Origin: Charina bottae
Lineage: Eukaryota > Chordata > Lepidosauria > Squamata > Charinaidae
Length of the DNA stretch: 64,000 bases
Reading direction: 5' to 3'
Assembly: GCA_023362775.1 (NCBI GenBank)
Contig: JALMGJ010000001.1
Coordinates: 66,908,001 to 66,972,000 of the forward strand
A model generated the notes under the pieces. That model was given only the letters and a program-made list of their open reading frames with translations, did not search any database and was not told the origin of the DNA. Shown here in pieces: positions 1-10,132 of this stretch; positions within the stretch are counted from its first letter, which is position 1, and every line of letters begins with the position of its first letter. The position numbers and the translations under genes are program-made.

Positions 1-762
1 TTTGCGCAACTTCGGTTGGTGCGCCAGTTACGCCCATTCCTGGAACGCGATGCCCTCCGTACAGTCACTCATGCTCTCGTCATCTCCCATGTAGATTATT
101 GCAATGCGCTCTACATGGGGCTACCCTTGAAGACTATTCGGAAGCTTCAGGTGGTGCAGAATGCGGCCGCGCGGGCAGTATTGGGTGCTCCAAGATCTGC
201 ACATGTAACACTGTTGCTCCGCGAGCTGCATTGGGTGCCGGTTTGCTTCCGGGTACAATTCAAGGTGTTGGTTATCACCTCTAAAGCCCTACATGGCATG
301 GGACCAGAATACCTGAGGGACCGTCTTATCCCCATGTTATCGACCCGCCCCACCCGGTCATCCAGAGAGGCCCTGCTACGTACCCCATCAATTAGAGAAT
401 GTCATCTGATGGGGTCTAGGAGGCGGCCCTTCTCTGTGACAGCGCCCACGCTATGGAACAGCTTGCCCCCAGAGTTACGGCAGATCTCCTCCCTCCCGAC
501 CTTTAGGAAAGAGCTGAAGACCTGGTTCTGCTGCCTGGCATGGGATGGAGGAAGGGATAGTTCATCATGGAGATGGCTAATCCCTTGATTTTATTGTCCT
601 TCTTTAACGAATATTTTACACATCTGGATTCATAATTTATAATTATTTTATATGGTCTGTAATTTTTATGTATAGTTTTTTAACCATTTTATCCTGTAAA
701 CCACCCAGAGTCCCTTATTCTGGGAGATGGGCGGGGATAAATTTAAATAATAAATAAATAAA
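1..762 (+). mobile_element. CR1/L2-like LINE, 3' part
   Basis: The frame from 16 to 588 encodes about 190 residues of the region downstream of the reverse transcriptase core of a non-LTR retrotransposon. Landmarks are DYCNALYMGLP, LQVVQNAAARAVLGAP, LHWVPVCFRVQFKVL and LWNSLPPELR. The frame is open up to a TGA at 586-588. A 3' UTR follows, with the tail motif GTAAACCACCCAGAG near 697-711 and a terminal AATAAATAAATAAA run. The 5' part lies outside the window. Related copies are at 12903-13440 (minus), 26520-27650 and 63860-64000, and a tail is at 53330-53545. The CR1 versus L2 assignment is an inference from the style of the protein and tail. Confidence 0.8.
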
Positions 763-877
763 GACTCAGATATGAAAGGCAGGCTGAGGAAAAGAGATCC
801 TGAATTACCTGCAGAAAGACAGCAAGAAGAAGCCCAGACAGTCTGCATGTGTGAGCCTTTCAGAAAATGGAAACTAT

Positions 878-1360
878 AAAAATGGGCCTTTTGTTGTTGT
901 TGTTCAGTCATTTAGTCGTGTCCGACTCTTTGTGACCTCATGGACCATAGAACGCCAGGCCTTCCTGTCCTCCACTGTCTCCCGGAGTTTACTCAAATTC
1001 ATGTTCGTTACATCGGTGATGCTATCTAACCATCTCATCCTCTGCCGTCCCCTTCTCCTTTTGCCTTCAGTCTTTCCCAGCATCAGGGTCTTTTCCAGTG
1101 AGTCCTCTCTTCGCATTAGGTGGCCAAAGTATTTGAGCTTTAGCTTCAGTATCTGTCCTTCCAATGAGCAGTCAGGGTTGATTTCCTTTAGGATTGACTG
1201 ATTTGACCTCCTTGCAGTCCAAGGGACTCTTAAGAGTCTTCTCCAGCACCACAGTTCGAAAGCATCAATTCTTCGGCACTCAGCCTTCCTTATGGTCCAA
1301 CTCTCACAGCCATACATTACTACTGGGAAACCATAGCTTTAATTTAAAAAAATGGGCCTT
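878..1360 (-). mobile_element. BovB (RTE) LINE, 5'-truncated copy with 13-bp TSD
   Basis: The minus strand (1317 to 904) encodes the C-terminal part of BovB ORF2: MYGCESWTIRKAE, LWCWRRLLRVPWTARRSNQS, YFGHLMRREDSLEKTLMLGK and AWRSMVHEVTKSRTRLND. The 3' end at about 891 carries the TTGTTGTTGTT/AGTCGTGTCCGACTCT tail. The direct repeat AAAAATGGGCCTT flanks it at 878-890 and 1348-1360, so this is a 5'-truncated target-primed insertion of about 457 bp. It matches the same part of the longer BovB copy at 32701-35905 very closely. Confidence 0.95.
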
Positions 1361-2705
1361 GCCACCCTCAAATAAGAGGGGCATTGCATCTCTTAAAGGC
1401 TGGAGTGGGGAATTATAGGGGAGAAAACATTTCCTGAAAAGTAAAAGAGGTTGATTAAAGTGACTGAACGGTATGAAGATGTTCCTCACTTTTTCCTCTG
1501 TTTCTAAATGTAGTTTGAATTTGTGAAGGCATCTGGGTGGTTGGCTGGATTTCAACAGAATCAAGCAGCATCCTTACATCTTCAGTGCAGCATGCTCTTG
1601 CCAAAATCAATTTACTGTATTACATTTTTGGCTTCCTTTGATCTCGTTTTTACCCACCCCACCCCCACCTTTTCATAGTTCAGCTCTCATTCCAGAAAAA
1701 CAAACTAAAATGCTTCAATTCAAGCCAGAAAAGGATTTTAAGCGTCTTTTTGGAGAGAACTTTTGAGCTTTTTGGCAGCATCTTCCGTTCTTCCCTGCCC
1801 CACAGCCAACACTTTAATGTGTGCAGCCAACAAGTGAAAACTGTTCAGGGCAGGAACCCTTAGAAAATATCCACTTCATCTCTGAATGGCTCATCTGCAT
1901 CCATTTCAAGGCACTCTGGCCTTGAGAGGTTTACATAGGTCAGTTCCATTTAGCCTGATATTTCATTGTTCCATACCAATAAAATTACTGGGAAGAAATA
2001 CTATCAGTGCTACAAGTTCCCTGCAAGGGGATCTGTAATAGAATAAAAATATAACCTTTCCTGTAAATCACTGGATTGGAGGTATTTACCTATTCTATTC
2101 TATTCTATTCTATTCTATTCTATTCTATTCTATTCTATTCTATTCTATTCTTTAATTTAATTCACTTAATATAATTATTTAATGTATTAAATGTATTTAA
2201 TACATTTCCCTTTGGATACCAACTTGGCAACTTTGGAGGAACACCAATAAAACATTTAAGGGTTTGCATGTGGTTCAGGGGACTCAAGTCTGTGTGTCTC
2301 TGCTTTAATTACATCACATGAATTTACAAGTCACAACTACATTTTAGCTGCTTTCATGGGTTTTATAGTGGCAACCAAAAAAAAAAAGTACCAATAATAG
2401 TTACAGATGGACATATGTAGGAACACAGATAGCCTTTATGGTCAGTAACTATTGTGGTCTTTTGCTTATCCACTTTGGAAATCATGGCAAGCTGTTGTCA
2501 GTAGAATGTCTTCTAGTTGCAAATCATATGAAGAAATATGATTCATTCACTTTTTTTGTCCTGAATCTCCCATTGTTCTGTCTCACTGGATGAGCCTAGG
2601 CTCCAGTATTAGGAGAGAGAGGAACTCCTTTTCTACATTCTCCACTATATACATAGCTGAGTATATGTCTATTATTTTTCATTTCACTTGTCTTTTCTTC
2701 TAAAG
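1361..2705. other. AT-rich intergenic DNA, no gene seen
   Basis: No coding potential or recognised element was found apart from the pentanucleotide microsatellite at 2091-2150. Open frames here are short and low in complexity. Confidence 0.5.
2091..2150. repeat. (TATTC)12 microsatellite
   Basis: Twelve uninterrupted copies of the pentamer TATTC are followed by T/A-rich DNA. Confidence 0.97.
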
Positions 2706-2838
2706 CAATGTTTTTCAAACTTGGCAACTTTAAGATGTGTAGATTTCAACTCCCAGAATTTTCCACCCAGCATGCTGGCTGGGGAATTCTGGAGTTGAAG
2801 TCTACACATTTTAGAATTGCCAAGTTTTAAAAACACTA
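2706..2838. mobile_element. Palindromic hAT-like MITE, copy 1
   Basis: A 133-bp near-palindrome. The left arm runs CAATGTTTTTCAAAC... AACTCCCAGAATT and the right arm is its reverse complement, ending in AAAAACACTA, with the fold centred on CAGCATGCTGGCTGG. It has no coding capacity. Copy 2 is at 9991-10124. The 5' flank TTCTAAAG resembles the vertebrate hAT target consensus nTCTAGAn. The 3' flank no longer matches, so no duplication can be shown for this copy. Confidence 0.8.
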
Positions 2839-3214
2839 GGTCTCAGTTTTTTTAACCATTCCTCTTATGGAGTTGCCCTAACCCCTTGATAATGTGGCCT
2901 GCTCTTTTCTGTACCTTATTCTATTTTACAATTAAAGATGCAGTAATTCAAACTATATACCATATCCCCAGTGTGATTCCTGTTCTACTGTGAGAGACAG
3001 CTTTGATTCCTCTTTATTTCTCTTGCAGAAGGAAGGGATACATTAATTAATTTTTTATACCCAACACAACCTACCAAGCTCAGAATCTTGGTTCTGCCTT
3101 TGACGTAAATGCATTGGCTAACTATTAACTATCAAGCTGTATTCAAAATTTATTTTGGAACCTGTCTGCTGTCTTTCACAACAAAGGTAGCTTACAATTA
3201 ATACTTATACAATT
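2839..3214. other. Intergenic DNA, no feature seen
   Basis: AT-rich sequence between a MITE and the copia element. It contains no coding frame or repeat that I can recognise. Confidence 0.5.
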
Positions 3215-3417
3215 TGTGGGAAATTGTTGGCCTTACGGGGTTCCAGGCGCAGAGCAATCCAAACAACGTGTAGGGCTCACAATATTTTATTGTAGCATAA
3301 GGCAATAATGTACTATATATCCATTATTGCCTTATGCTACAATAAAATATTGTGAGCCCTACCCGTTGTTTGGATTGCTCTGCGCCTGGAACCCCGTAAG
3401 GCCAACAATTTCCCACA
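3215..3417 (+). repeat. Copia 5' LTR forming a near-perfect 96-bp inverted repeat
   Basis: A 203-bp segment begins TGTGGGAAATTG and ends CAATTTCCCACA. Arms 3215-3310 and 3322-3417 are reverse complements over 96 bp with one mismatch (3269), around an 11-bp AT-rich loop (TACTATATATC). The right arm reads as an R-U5 end: it has AATAAAA and a CA terminus, followed by the gag leader. An LTR normally has only a few bp of terminal inverted repeat, so the left arm looks like an inverted copy of the right arm. Confidence 0.85.
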
Positions 3418-3435
3418 GGTTATGTTGCCCAGAGA
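3418..3435 (+). promoter_or_regulatory. Putative copia primer binding site (initiator tRNA-Met half)
   Basis: Directly after the CA end comes GGTTATGTTGCCCAGAG. This resembles the complement of the anticodon arm of initiator tRNA-Met (GGTTATGGGCCCAG). Copia of Drosophila is known to prime from an internally cleaved initiator tRNA-Met. The match is from memory and is imperfect at two or three bases. Confidence 0.45.
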
Positions 3436-3528
3436 GAAATTTGCGTTTTCTTTGCTGCGCTGGATCTGGCTGTAACAAGGGGGTTTGTTTTTAAGGCTGC
3501 ATTTTGGAGTAAACGTGTTTTTCTTTGA

Positions 3529-4290
3529 GTGGTCAGCATGGCTGCTACAGGGCTAACTAGTCTACCTTTTGAGCGCTTGAATGGCACAAACTATCGGACC
3601 TGGTGTGTGAAAATCAAGTCTTTCTTCCTAAAAGAAGGTTTGTGGAAGTATGTGAAAGACCGACCTCCACCTGGTCCCGTTACTGAAGATGTGCATTTAT
3701 GTTTGGATCGTGCTTATGGCAATTTGATTCTGGGACTGGAATCGTCTCAGTTACTGCATATCAGCAATCTAGACACTGCACATGCATGTTGGGAGGCTCT
3801 CAAAGCCCTTTATTCCAAGCAAACTTCAGCTGCCATTGTTGGTCTATCACGTCAGCTTTACAATCTGAAGCTGCAGCCCGGTGGAAACGTGATGACCCAC
3901 CTCCATAAACTCAAGACTTTGTTTCTTGAACTTGAGGAGCGGGATGTTGTGGTCCCAGATACCCAGAGAGCTTGTATCATATTGTCAAGCTTGGATAATA
4001 GCTTTGACATGCTCATCGAGGCAACTCAGACGTTGAGGCCCCAAGACCTCACTGTGGATTATCTTACAAATCGGCTGCAAGAAATCCAGCAAGCTCGTGA
4101 CCTGGAGAGGATGCAGAGAAAGCCATCTGTTGCTGTTCCTGAGGCTTCTAGACAGCATTTTCCTGCTGAAACAGAAGCTGCTTGTGCTGTAAGGAGATGC
4201 TACTGGTGCAGTTCGACCCAACACATCTTGAAAGACTGTTCCCAGCCACCTCGCCCGGCGGGTAGTGCCAGTGGAAAGAGGTTTGTGTGA
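3529..4290 (+). pseudogene. gag: Copia gag (capsid plus CCHC zinc knuckle)
   Basis: The frame opens with ATG at 3529 (a second Met is at 3538). Near residue 15 it has FERLNGTNYRTWCVKIKSF, typical of copia-type Gag. A helical capsid-like region follows. At residues about 224-237 there is one CCHC knuckle, CYWCSSTQHILKDC, for packaging RNA. A TGA at 4288-4290 stops it. The protease frame continues in the same frame from 4291, and copia elements usually have a single gag-pol ORF, so this stop is probably a nonsense mutation rather than a natural boundary. Confidence 0.88.
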
Positions 4291-5148
4291 AAGAAGGGGA
4301 AACAACCGCCTAGACAACGTACCCAAGTGTCTGCTTTGCTCACGGCTGTGAGTAAACGATCTCCAGAGACTTGGCTCTTGGACTCGGCTTGTAGCCAAAT
4401 CATTGTAAACAATGAACAGTTGTTGTTAACAAAAAGCAAGCCCAAAATCCAACAGGTTGCTCTAGCTGATGGATCCATGGCTGATGTGTCCTTTCAGGGT
4501 GAAGTATACATTCCTTGTTTGGGGATAAGTGTGCAAAATGTGTTGTGTGTTCCTACACTTGATTTTTCCCTCCTCAGCATTCCAGCCCTGGTGAAGTCTG
4601 GATATACTGTTGTGTTCAAGGGTACTGGATGTTCTATTGAAAAAGATGGAATAGAATGTGCTAGGGGGCGATTAGTAAATCAGTTGTATGAAATGTTTCT
4701 TAAACAGGGGATTGTGTCGGGAAATTGTGTTTCCAATGTTCCCCCACATAATAAATGCATCCACTACTATCACAGAGTTCTGGGACATCCCGGGTGGGGA
4801 AGTTTGTCCCAAATGGCCAAGGTGTATCCTGAGCTAGGATCTAAAAAGTGTGATGACTTTCTTGATTGTACTGTGTGCAAAAAATCTAAGATCAAGGCTG
4901 CGCCTGTTGCTAGGAAAAGTGACAGAGTGTCAACTAGGCCTTTTCAGTTGGTTCATGGAGACTTAGCCAGCCCCAATGCTCCTAGTGAAGGGGGGGCACG
5001 TTTCATGTTTCTTCTGGTGGATGACCATACTCGCTTTACGTTTTGTTATTTGCTCAAATCTAAAGCGGAGGCCTTTGCTCACTTTAAGGAGTTTGTTGCA
5101 ATGGTGGAGAGAAACTATGGTTATCAAGTAGGTCGGAATCTCCCATAG
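4291..5148 (+). pseudogene. pol: Copia protease and integrase N-terminal part
   Basis: It continues the gag frame. Near 4371 is the aspartic protease signature LLDSACSQ. From about 4760 there is a GAG-pre-integrase HHCC-like finger (HYYHRVLGHPGWG, then CTVCKKSK). The integrase core begins with LVHGDLASP and LLVDDHTRF at about 4950-5040. The frame breaks at 5146 (TAG), where part of the catalytic core holding the second Asp is missing. The downstream ENGIAERK motif with the catalytic Glu resumes in another frame near 5170. The protein cannot be a functional integrase. Confidence 0.88.
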
Positions 5149-5159
5149 ACTTGCCAATG

Positions 5160-7150
5160 TTGGTGTTCCTGCTGAGAATGGAATAGCCGAAAGGAAGATT
5201 GGTGTTGTTAATACCATTAGAAATAGCCTGATGTTAGATGCCCAGGTGCCAGCCCGTTTTTGGGGTGAGACTACCATGACTGCAGTGTATCTAACCAACA
5301 GGGTGTGGAATTCAGCTGTAAATGAAGTTCCTTATTTCCTTTTGTTTGGCAAGTTCCCTTCGCTGAAGCACCTGCGTGTTTTTGGAACATTTGCATATGT
5401 TCACATCCCTAAGTCTCAGCGAAGGAAGAACCAGCCAAAAGCACAGCGCTTAAGGTTTGTTGGTTATTCATCAAGATCTAAGGGTTACCGTTTTTCTGCA
5501 GGCTATGGTCAAGTGGTAGTCTCCAGAAGTGCTAACTTTGAGCACCCTACTGGTTGGGATAGGTTGAATGCTAGTTCAGAGGTGTTGTTGCAATCTAGTG
5601 TACAGCCTACTGTCCATGCTCCTGTGGCTGGACAACAACCAGTTCAGCTGCCTTCTGTTTCCCAGTCTCCTAGTGTGGTGAGAAGGTCCCCTCAGGTGAA
5701 GGAAGAGGAAATTTCACCTGAGCAGGTTCAAGACCTGAAGGGGGAATCTGGTAGTGAAAAGACAGAGGACAGTGATGAGGAAGAGGCAGTGGTCATTCCT
5801 CGTAGGTCTGCACGTTCCACAAAGGGTGTGAAGCCTGACAGGTTTGTGATTCAGCAGGTGAGAGTGTGTCAGATAACCTGTGAACCTCAGTCATTCCAGG
5901 AGGTATTGCTCCTGCCTGTGGAAGAGCAGGAGAAATGGAACACAGCGATGGATAAGGAGTTTGAGGCATTAGTGAGTCAAAAGGTGTTTGAAGTCACTGA
6001 CTTGCCCCCATCCCAGAAAGCTGTAGGTTCCAGATGGGTATTCAGGAAGAAGCTTCTTCCTGATAACACAGTGCAGTACAAAGCCAAGCTTGTTGCTCAG
6101 GGATTTTCACAAGAGAGATTTTTGAACTATGATCTCACATATGCACCCACAGCTAGACCAGAGTCTTTACGTATGGTACTTTCTCTGGCTGCACAGCGTG
6201 AAATGGTTGTCCATCATTTTGATGTTGACACAGCATATCTGAATGCAGAGCTCCCTGAGACAGTGTACATGAAGCAGGCTTCTGGCTATGCTTGTGGCAA
6301 TTCCCAGAAGGTGTACAGACTGCGCAAGGCGCTTTATGGGTTAAAGCAGGCCGGTCGTTGTTGGCATCAGTGCTTAGATTCAGCTTTAACAGAACTAGGG
6401 TTCAAAAAGTCAGTTGCTGATCCTTGTGTGTACATAAGAGGTTCTGGAAGTAGCTATACATTGCTGCTAACGTATGTGGACGATTTTTGCCTAGCAACTG
6501 GTTCTTTGCACCTTGTACAAGAGTTTGCCACACAGCTAAGACAGTACTTTCAGTTGAAAGACTTAGGCGAACTAAAATACTATTTGGGTGTTGAAGTTAC
6601 TAGATCTCAAAGTGGTGAGTTTTATCTGAGTCAGAAAAGAAAAATTGTTCAATTGTTAAGTCAGCTTGAGATGTCAAATGCAAAACCTACCAGAACGCCT
6701 ATGACTCTTGATTTCCTAAAGGGTGACACGTGTGAGGAACCTTGTCCTCAACCTGAGTTATATCACTCAGCTGTAGGAAGCTTGCTACACTTAACACAGT
6801 GGACATGTCCTGACTTAGCTTACTCAGTTGGTGTGCTAAGTCGTAAAGTTGCCAAACCGTCTATGCGAGATTGGCAAGGGCTGAAAAGAGTTCTGCGCTA
6901 TCTCAAAGGCACAGCAGATCTTTGTCTTAAAGTATCCACTACTAAATCTGAAATGCCTGTGATTTATGTTGACAGCTCTTTTGCAGAAGAAGGAGATAGA
7001 AAATCTGTAAGTGGATTTGTCTGCCTGTTTGCCAACACAGCCGTTGCTTGGTGAGCAAGAAAACAAAATGCAATTGCAATTTCAACTTGCGAGGCAGAAT
7101 ATAGCGCCCTCAGTGAGGCAGTAAATGAACTATTTCTGATCAGTCCAATG
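5160..7150 (+). pseudogene. pol: Copia integrase C-terminus, reverse transcriptase and RNase H
   Basis: The frame is open from about 5150 to 7054. It starts with ENGIAERK (integrase Glu) and the copia integrase tail FWGETTMTAVYLTNR. An acidic linker follows. RT then begins at about 5925 with VGSRWVFRKKL, FDVDTAYLNAEL, ALYGLKQAGRCW and the catalytic YVDDF at about 6474-6488, and continues with LGELKYYLGVEV. RNase H starts near 6950 (VIYVDSSFAEE). A TGA at 7052-7054 interrupts AVAW..., and STCEAEYSALSEAV continues after it. Sequence after about 7150 no longer matches. Confidence 0.9.
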
Positions 7151-7277
7151 AAAGTTATATCACAATTTAAAGCAGAAGGCAATAATTAAAGCAATTCATT
7201 TTTTTCAAGAAAGTATGAATTAAGTTAAACAAAGGATCTTTTAAATTCCTTTAAAAGCAAAAAAAAAAAAAAAAAAG

Positions 7278-7430
7278 GTAAAGGTTCCCCCCGCACAGTT
7301 GTGCAGTCATGTCCAACTCTAGGGGCCGGTGCTCATCTCTGTTTGTTAGCCGAACAGCCAGCGTTGTCCAAAGACGCTTCCATGGTCATGTGGCCGCATG
7401 ACATGCGCGGAACGCTGTTACCTACCCACC
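7278..7430 (-). mobile_element. Sauria/Squam-type SINE, partial
   Basis: It begins next to a 19-A run with GGTAAAGG, the reverse complement of the SINE's CCTTTACC tail. It has GTGCAGTCATGTCCAACTCTAGGGG, then GCTCATCTCTGTTTGTTAGCCGAA and GTCATGTGGCCGCATGACA. It stops at CTACCCACCG, before the tRNA-like head. The fuller copy at 43123-43457 has the same blocks in the same order. Confidence 0.85.
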
Positions 7431-7487
7431 GCAGAACAAGCTAAATTTACCTCCTATATGGGACTTCCATAATTATAAGGCCAACCC

Positions 7488-8060
7488 TTAAAAGACCATG
7501 TCTCTTTGGCTTGCAGTCAGAAGACACGATGAAAACTCCTTAATCTCACAACACATGGACAGACTCAACCATACTTTCAACTGGGAAACTGTGAGCATCT
7601 TAAACCAAGCCAAATCCAAAAATGCTAGAGAATTCCTGGAAGCTTGGCACTCAGACAAAGCAGCCAACAACAGACACATAGAGGTAAACAACATTTACAT
7701 ACCATTTATAAGGGACGATAGAAAAGCCAAAAGACCAGAACACCTCCTTGCCACCAGGATTAGCACCAGAGGAACAATCAAACAGCACAATATACCCTAA
7801 TCAAGGAACTATTAACTCAGTCAATTAACCAAGCAGCAAACAACAGCCCAATCAAGGAACTGCTAAGGAGAGAACAACACCTCTACCAACACAAGCAGGA
7901 CAAGCCATGGTATATAAACAGAGAGCAAGTCCCACTCCCTTTTCACACTGAAGATGTTGCCTAGTCTGGCAATGAAATGTCTGCAAGAAAACAACAAGGC
8001 TCAGAGAGCACCAAGGACTCCACAGTTCAACCCTGAGCTACAAATATTCTCTTTGATTGG
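7488..8060 (+). mobile_element. Penelope-like element, 3' end with GIY-YIG endonuclease remnant
   Basis: The frame 7498-7800 has HDENSLISQHMDRLNHTFNWE, SILNQAKSKNAREFLEAWHS and INRHIE-like NNRHIEVNNIYIP. These are typical of the C-terminal GIY-YIG endonuclease of Penelope-like elements. The 3' UTR has GAAGATGTTGCCTAGTCTGG, CAATGAAATGTCTGCAAGAAA and CAGAGAGCACCAAGGACTCC. The same UTR occurs reversed at 8313 and at 18758. The RT part is absent. Confidence 0.8.
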
Positions 8061-8122
8061 AAATACTATCTGCAATATTACTCCAAAAGTGCAGGCTGAG
8101 GCTGTTGGGACCAAATCAATAA

Positions 8123-8123
<1 letters not shown>

Positions 8124-8162
<39 letters not shown>
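8124..8162. repeat. (TTA)n microsatellite
   Basis: About 13 copies of TTA/ATT directly follow ACCAAATCAATAAA. This is probably the simple-repeat tail of an unrecognised LINE 3' end at about 8060-8123. Confidence 0.9.
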
Positions 8163-8165
<3 letters not shown>

Positions 8166-8309
8166 TTAGATGTTTTGTGCAAGCTAACATACAATTACAC
8201 AAATATAATGCAAATTAATATAAAATATGGCTTTTTTTAACCTTGAGATTTATTCACTCTGATAGATGTTCATTTTTTCTTTTTTCTGGTACTGCTCTTT
8301 GGGGAAAAC

Positions 8310-8655
8310 TAGCTATGGAGTCCTTGGTGCTCTTTGAGCTTGGTTGTTTGCTTGCAGACGTTTCATTGCCAGACTAGGTAACATCCTCAGTGAGTGTGGG
8401 GTTTTCTCCCTGTTTATATACAGTAGCTTGCCATGCCAGTTTTGGTGGGGATGTGGTTTTCTGTTTGGTAGTTCCTTGATTAGGGTATTGTTTTCTGCTT
8501 GACCGTTTGCTGGTATTAATCCCTGCTTATCTAGGTGTTGGCTGCTGGAAAGGATGTATTCTGGTCTTTTTGTTTCCTTCTTAGCTTTTTTGTTGTCTCT
8601 TTTGAATGGTGTGCAAATGTGGTTTATCTCTATGTGTCTATTCATGGCTGATGTG
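8310..8655 (-). mobile_element. Penelope-like element, 3' end, inverted copy
   Basis: The reverse complement of the 3' end seen at 7488-8060. GGAGTCCTTGGTGCTCTTTG begins near 8316, then GCAGACGTTTCATTGCCAGAC. The minus frame 8645-8313 has MNRHIEINHICTPFKRD and ends in SLAMKRLQANNQAQRAPRTP. It faces the plus-strand copy about 250 bp away. Confidence 0.8.
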
Positions 8656-9982
8656 CACCCACAGAGACTTTGTGTGTGTGCACATGCATGTATACTATCT
8701 ATCTACTCCTCCTTTGTCAAGGATTGTCTGAAACTTAAGGTTGTTTTTCTTTTTTGGGGATAAAACATTGTATAAAGCTATGATCAGCCTCTTTAAAAAT
8801 CTTAAAATACTGAGGTCCAATATGCCTTCAGGAGAGCCTTTTACTATAAATGCATCCCATAGTTCTCTTCTCTCAACTTTACATTATGCTCTTCTTCTCA
8901 TGCCTTCTTCCTGTGCAAAGAGATACATATTTTGCATGCAGATGTCCCAACTTCAGTCCTTGTCATTTCCAGGTGGGATAGAAATCCTCCTGAGCCATTT
9001 GTGCCCCACAGGGGAAAATCTATCCTACCTCCAAGATTAGATTGTCTCTCAAGCTTCTTCCTTGGGACTGAACATCAACAGACTTAGCAGAGTCTTGCGT
9101 TGACATAGAAGAAGATATATGACCGCCATGGTGGAAGAGGCTGGTCTCTCCCTCAGGTTGCTTCATTTCTCTTTTCACAGAGAAAGGTGCAGTCCTGATG
9201 GTCTTACTGTAAGACCGGTGAGGAGGAATTGGATAGTGGTGTGTACTTCTTTCCTTCAGGTGCATAGAACTTTGCCCAGGCATGCACTGTTTCCCATCAT
9301 TGCTACAGATAATATTAAGTCAGACACAGTAGTGAAATGCAATCCCAGTCAGTGAATCAGAGAAGGAAGGGCCAATGCCCTAAATGGCAAGGAAGAATGC
9401 AGAAAGAATAGAAGCAGTTGGGGAATGTGTCTTTCTACTAGTAAAAGGAGATAAAGAACTATAAGCAGTTATATACTTAATTACTGTTAATAAACAAAAT
9501 TAATACTGTTTAACAGAGAGCCTTAAGCCACTTTATAAAGGATTAACAGGTAAGACTTGGTACAAAAGTTTATTTTTTTTCCTCCTTTCTAGTCAAAGAC
9601 TTATGGTAATGCAAGATTGGAAAGATTAGTTTTCTTTTTAACATCAGGTGTTTGGATGCATCAGCAATTACCACATTATTATTACTACATTGAAGCAGAA
9701 CATTCATCCATCACTGCAGTGGCACAATACATGGGGGAGAATTCCAAAAGAGTAATACCCAGAAACTTTTAAATAAGTACTTAGAAACGTGCAGCCCAAG
9801 AGTTGGCTGGTAAGTTCAAATTCATATGTGAAACTCTGTCCATGGCTTCTTGGGCCCATTTCTCCTTTGCCAAATCACAATGTTAGGGGAATAACAGAAG
9901 CCCTACATCTTATTCAGGCAGTAAATTCATTTGCAGATTTCAAAATGTGAGGCACCGTGAATTTCATATGTACAGTGCAGTT
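8656..9982. other. Intergenic DNA, no gene seen
   Basis: Mixed-composition DNA with only short, unconvincing frames. No repeat family was recognised. Confidence 0.5.
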
Positions 9983-9990
9983 GTCTATGG

Positions 9991-10124
9991 CAGTGTTTTT
10001 CAACCTCAGCAACTTTAAGCTGTGTGGACTTCAACTCCCAGAATTCCCCAGCCAGCATGCTTGCTGGGACATTCTGGAAGTTGAAGTCCACACAACTTAA
10101 AGTTGCCAAGGTTGAGAAACACTG
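9991..10124. mobile_element. Palindromic hAT-like MITE, copy 2
   Basis: A 134-bp palindrome from CAGTGTTTTTCAACCTC to GGTTGAGAAACACTG, with the same arms as copy 1 (AACTCCCAGAATTCCCCAGC and its complement). Flanks are GTCTATGG (9983-9990) and GTCTAAAC (10125-10132), which match at 5 of 8 bases. This suggests a decayed 8-bp hAT target-site duplication of the nTCTAGAn kind. Confidence 0.85.
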
Positions 10125-10132
10125 GTCTAAAC

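Larger units (their letters stand above)
3215..7160 (+). mobile_element. Ty1/copia retrotransposon, broken, lacking a 3' LTR
   Basis: Order of parts: a 5' LTR-like hairpin (3215-3417), a primer-binding-site-like segment, gag with a CCHC knuckle (3529-4290), protease and integrase (4327-5148), then the integrase end, reverse transcriptase and RNase H (5231 to about 7150). Protease-integrase-RT-RH is the copia order. Damage: an in-frame TGA at 4288-4290, a deletion with frameshift in the integrase core near 5145, and an in-frame TGA at 7052-7054 followed by further RNase H-like sequence. Similarity fades near 7160 and no 3' LTR is seen, so the copy is 3'-truncated. Confidence 0.93.
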
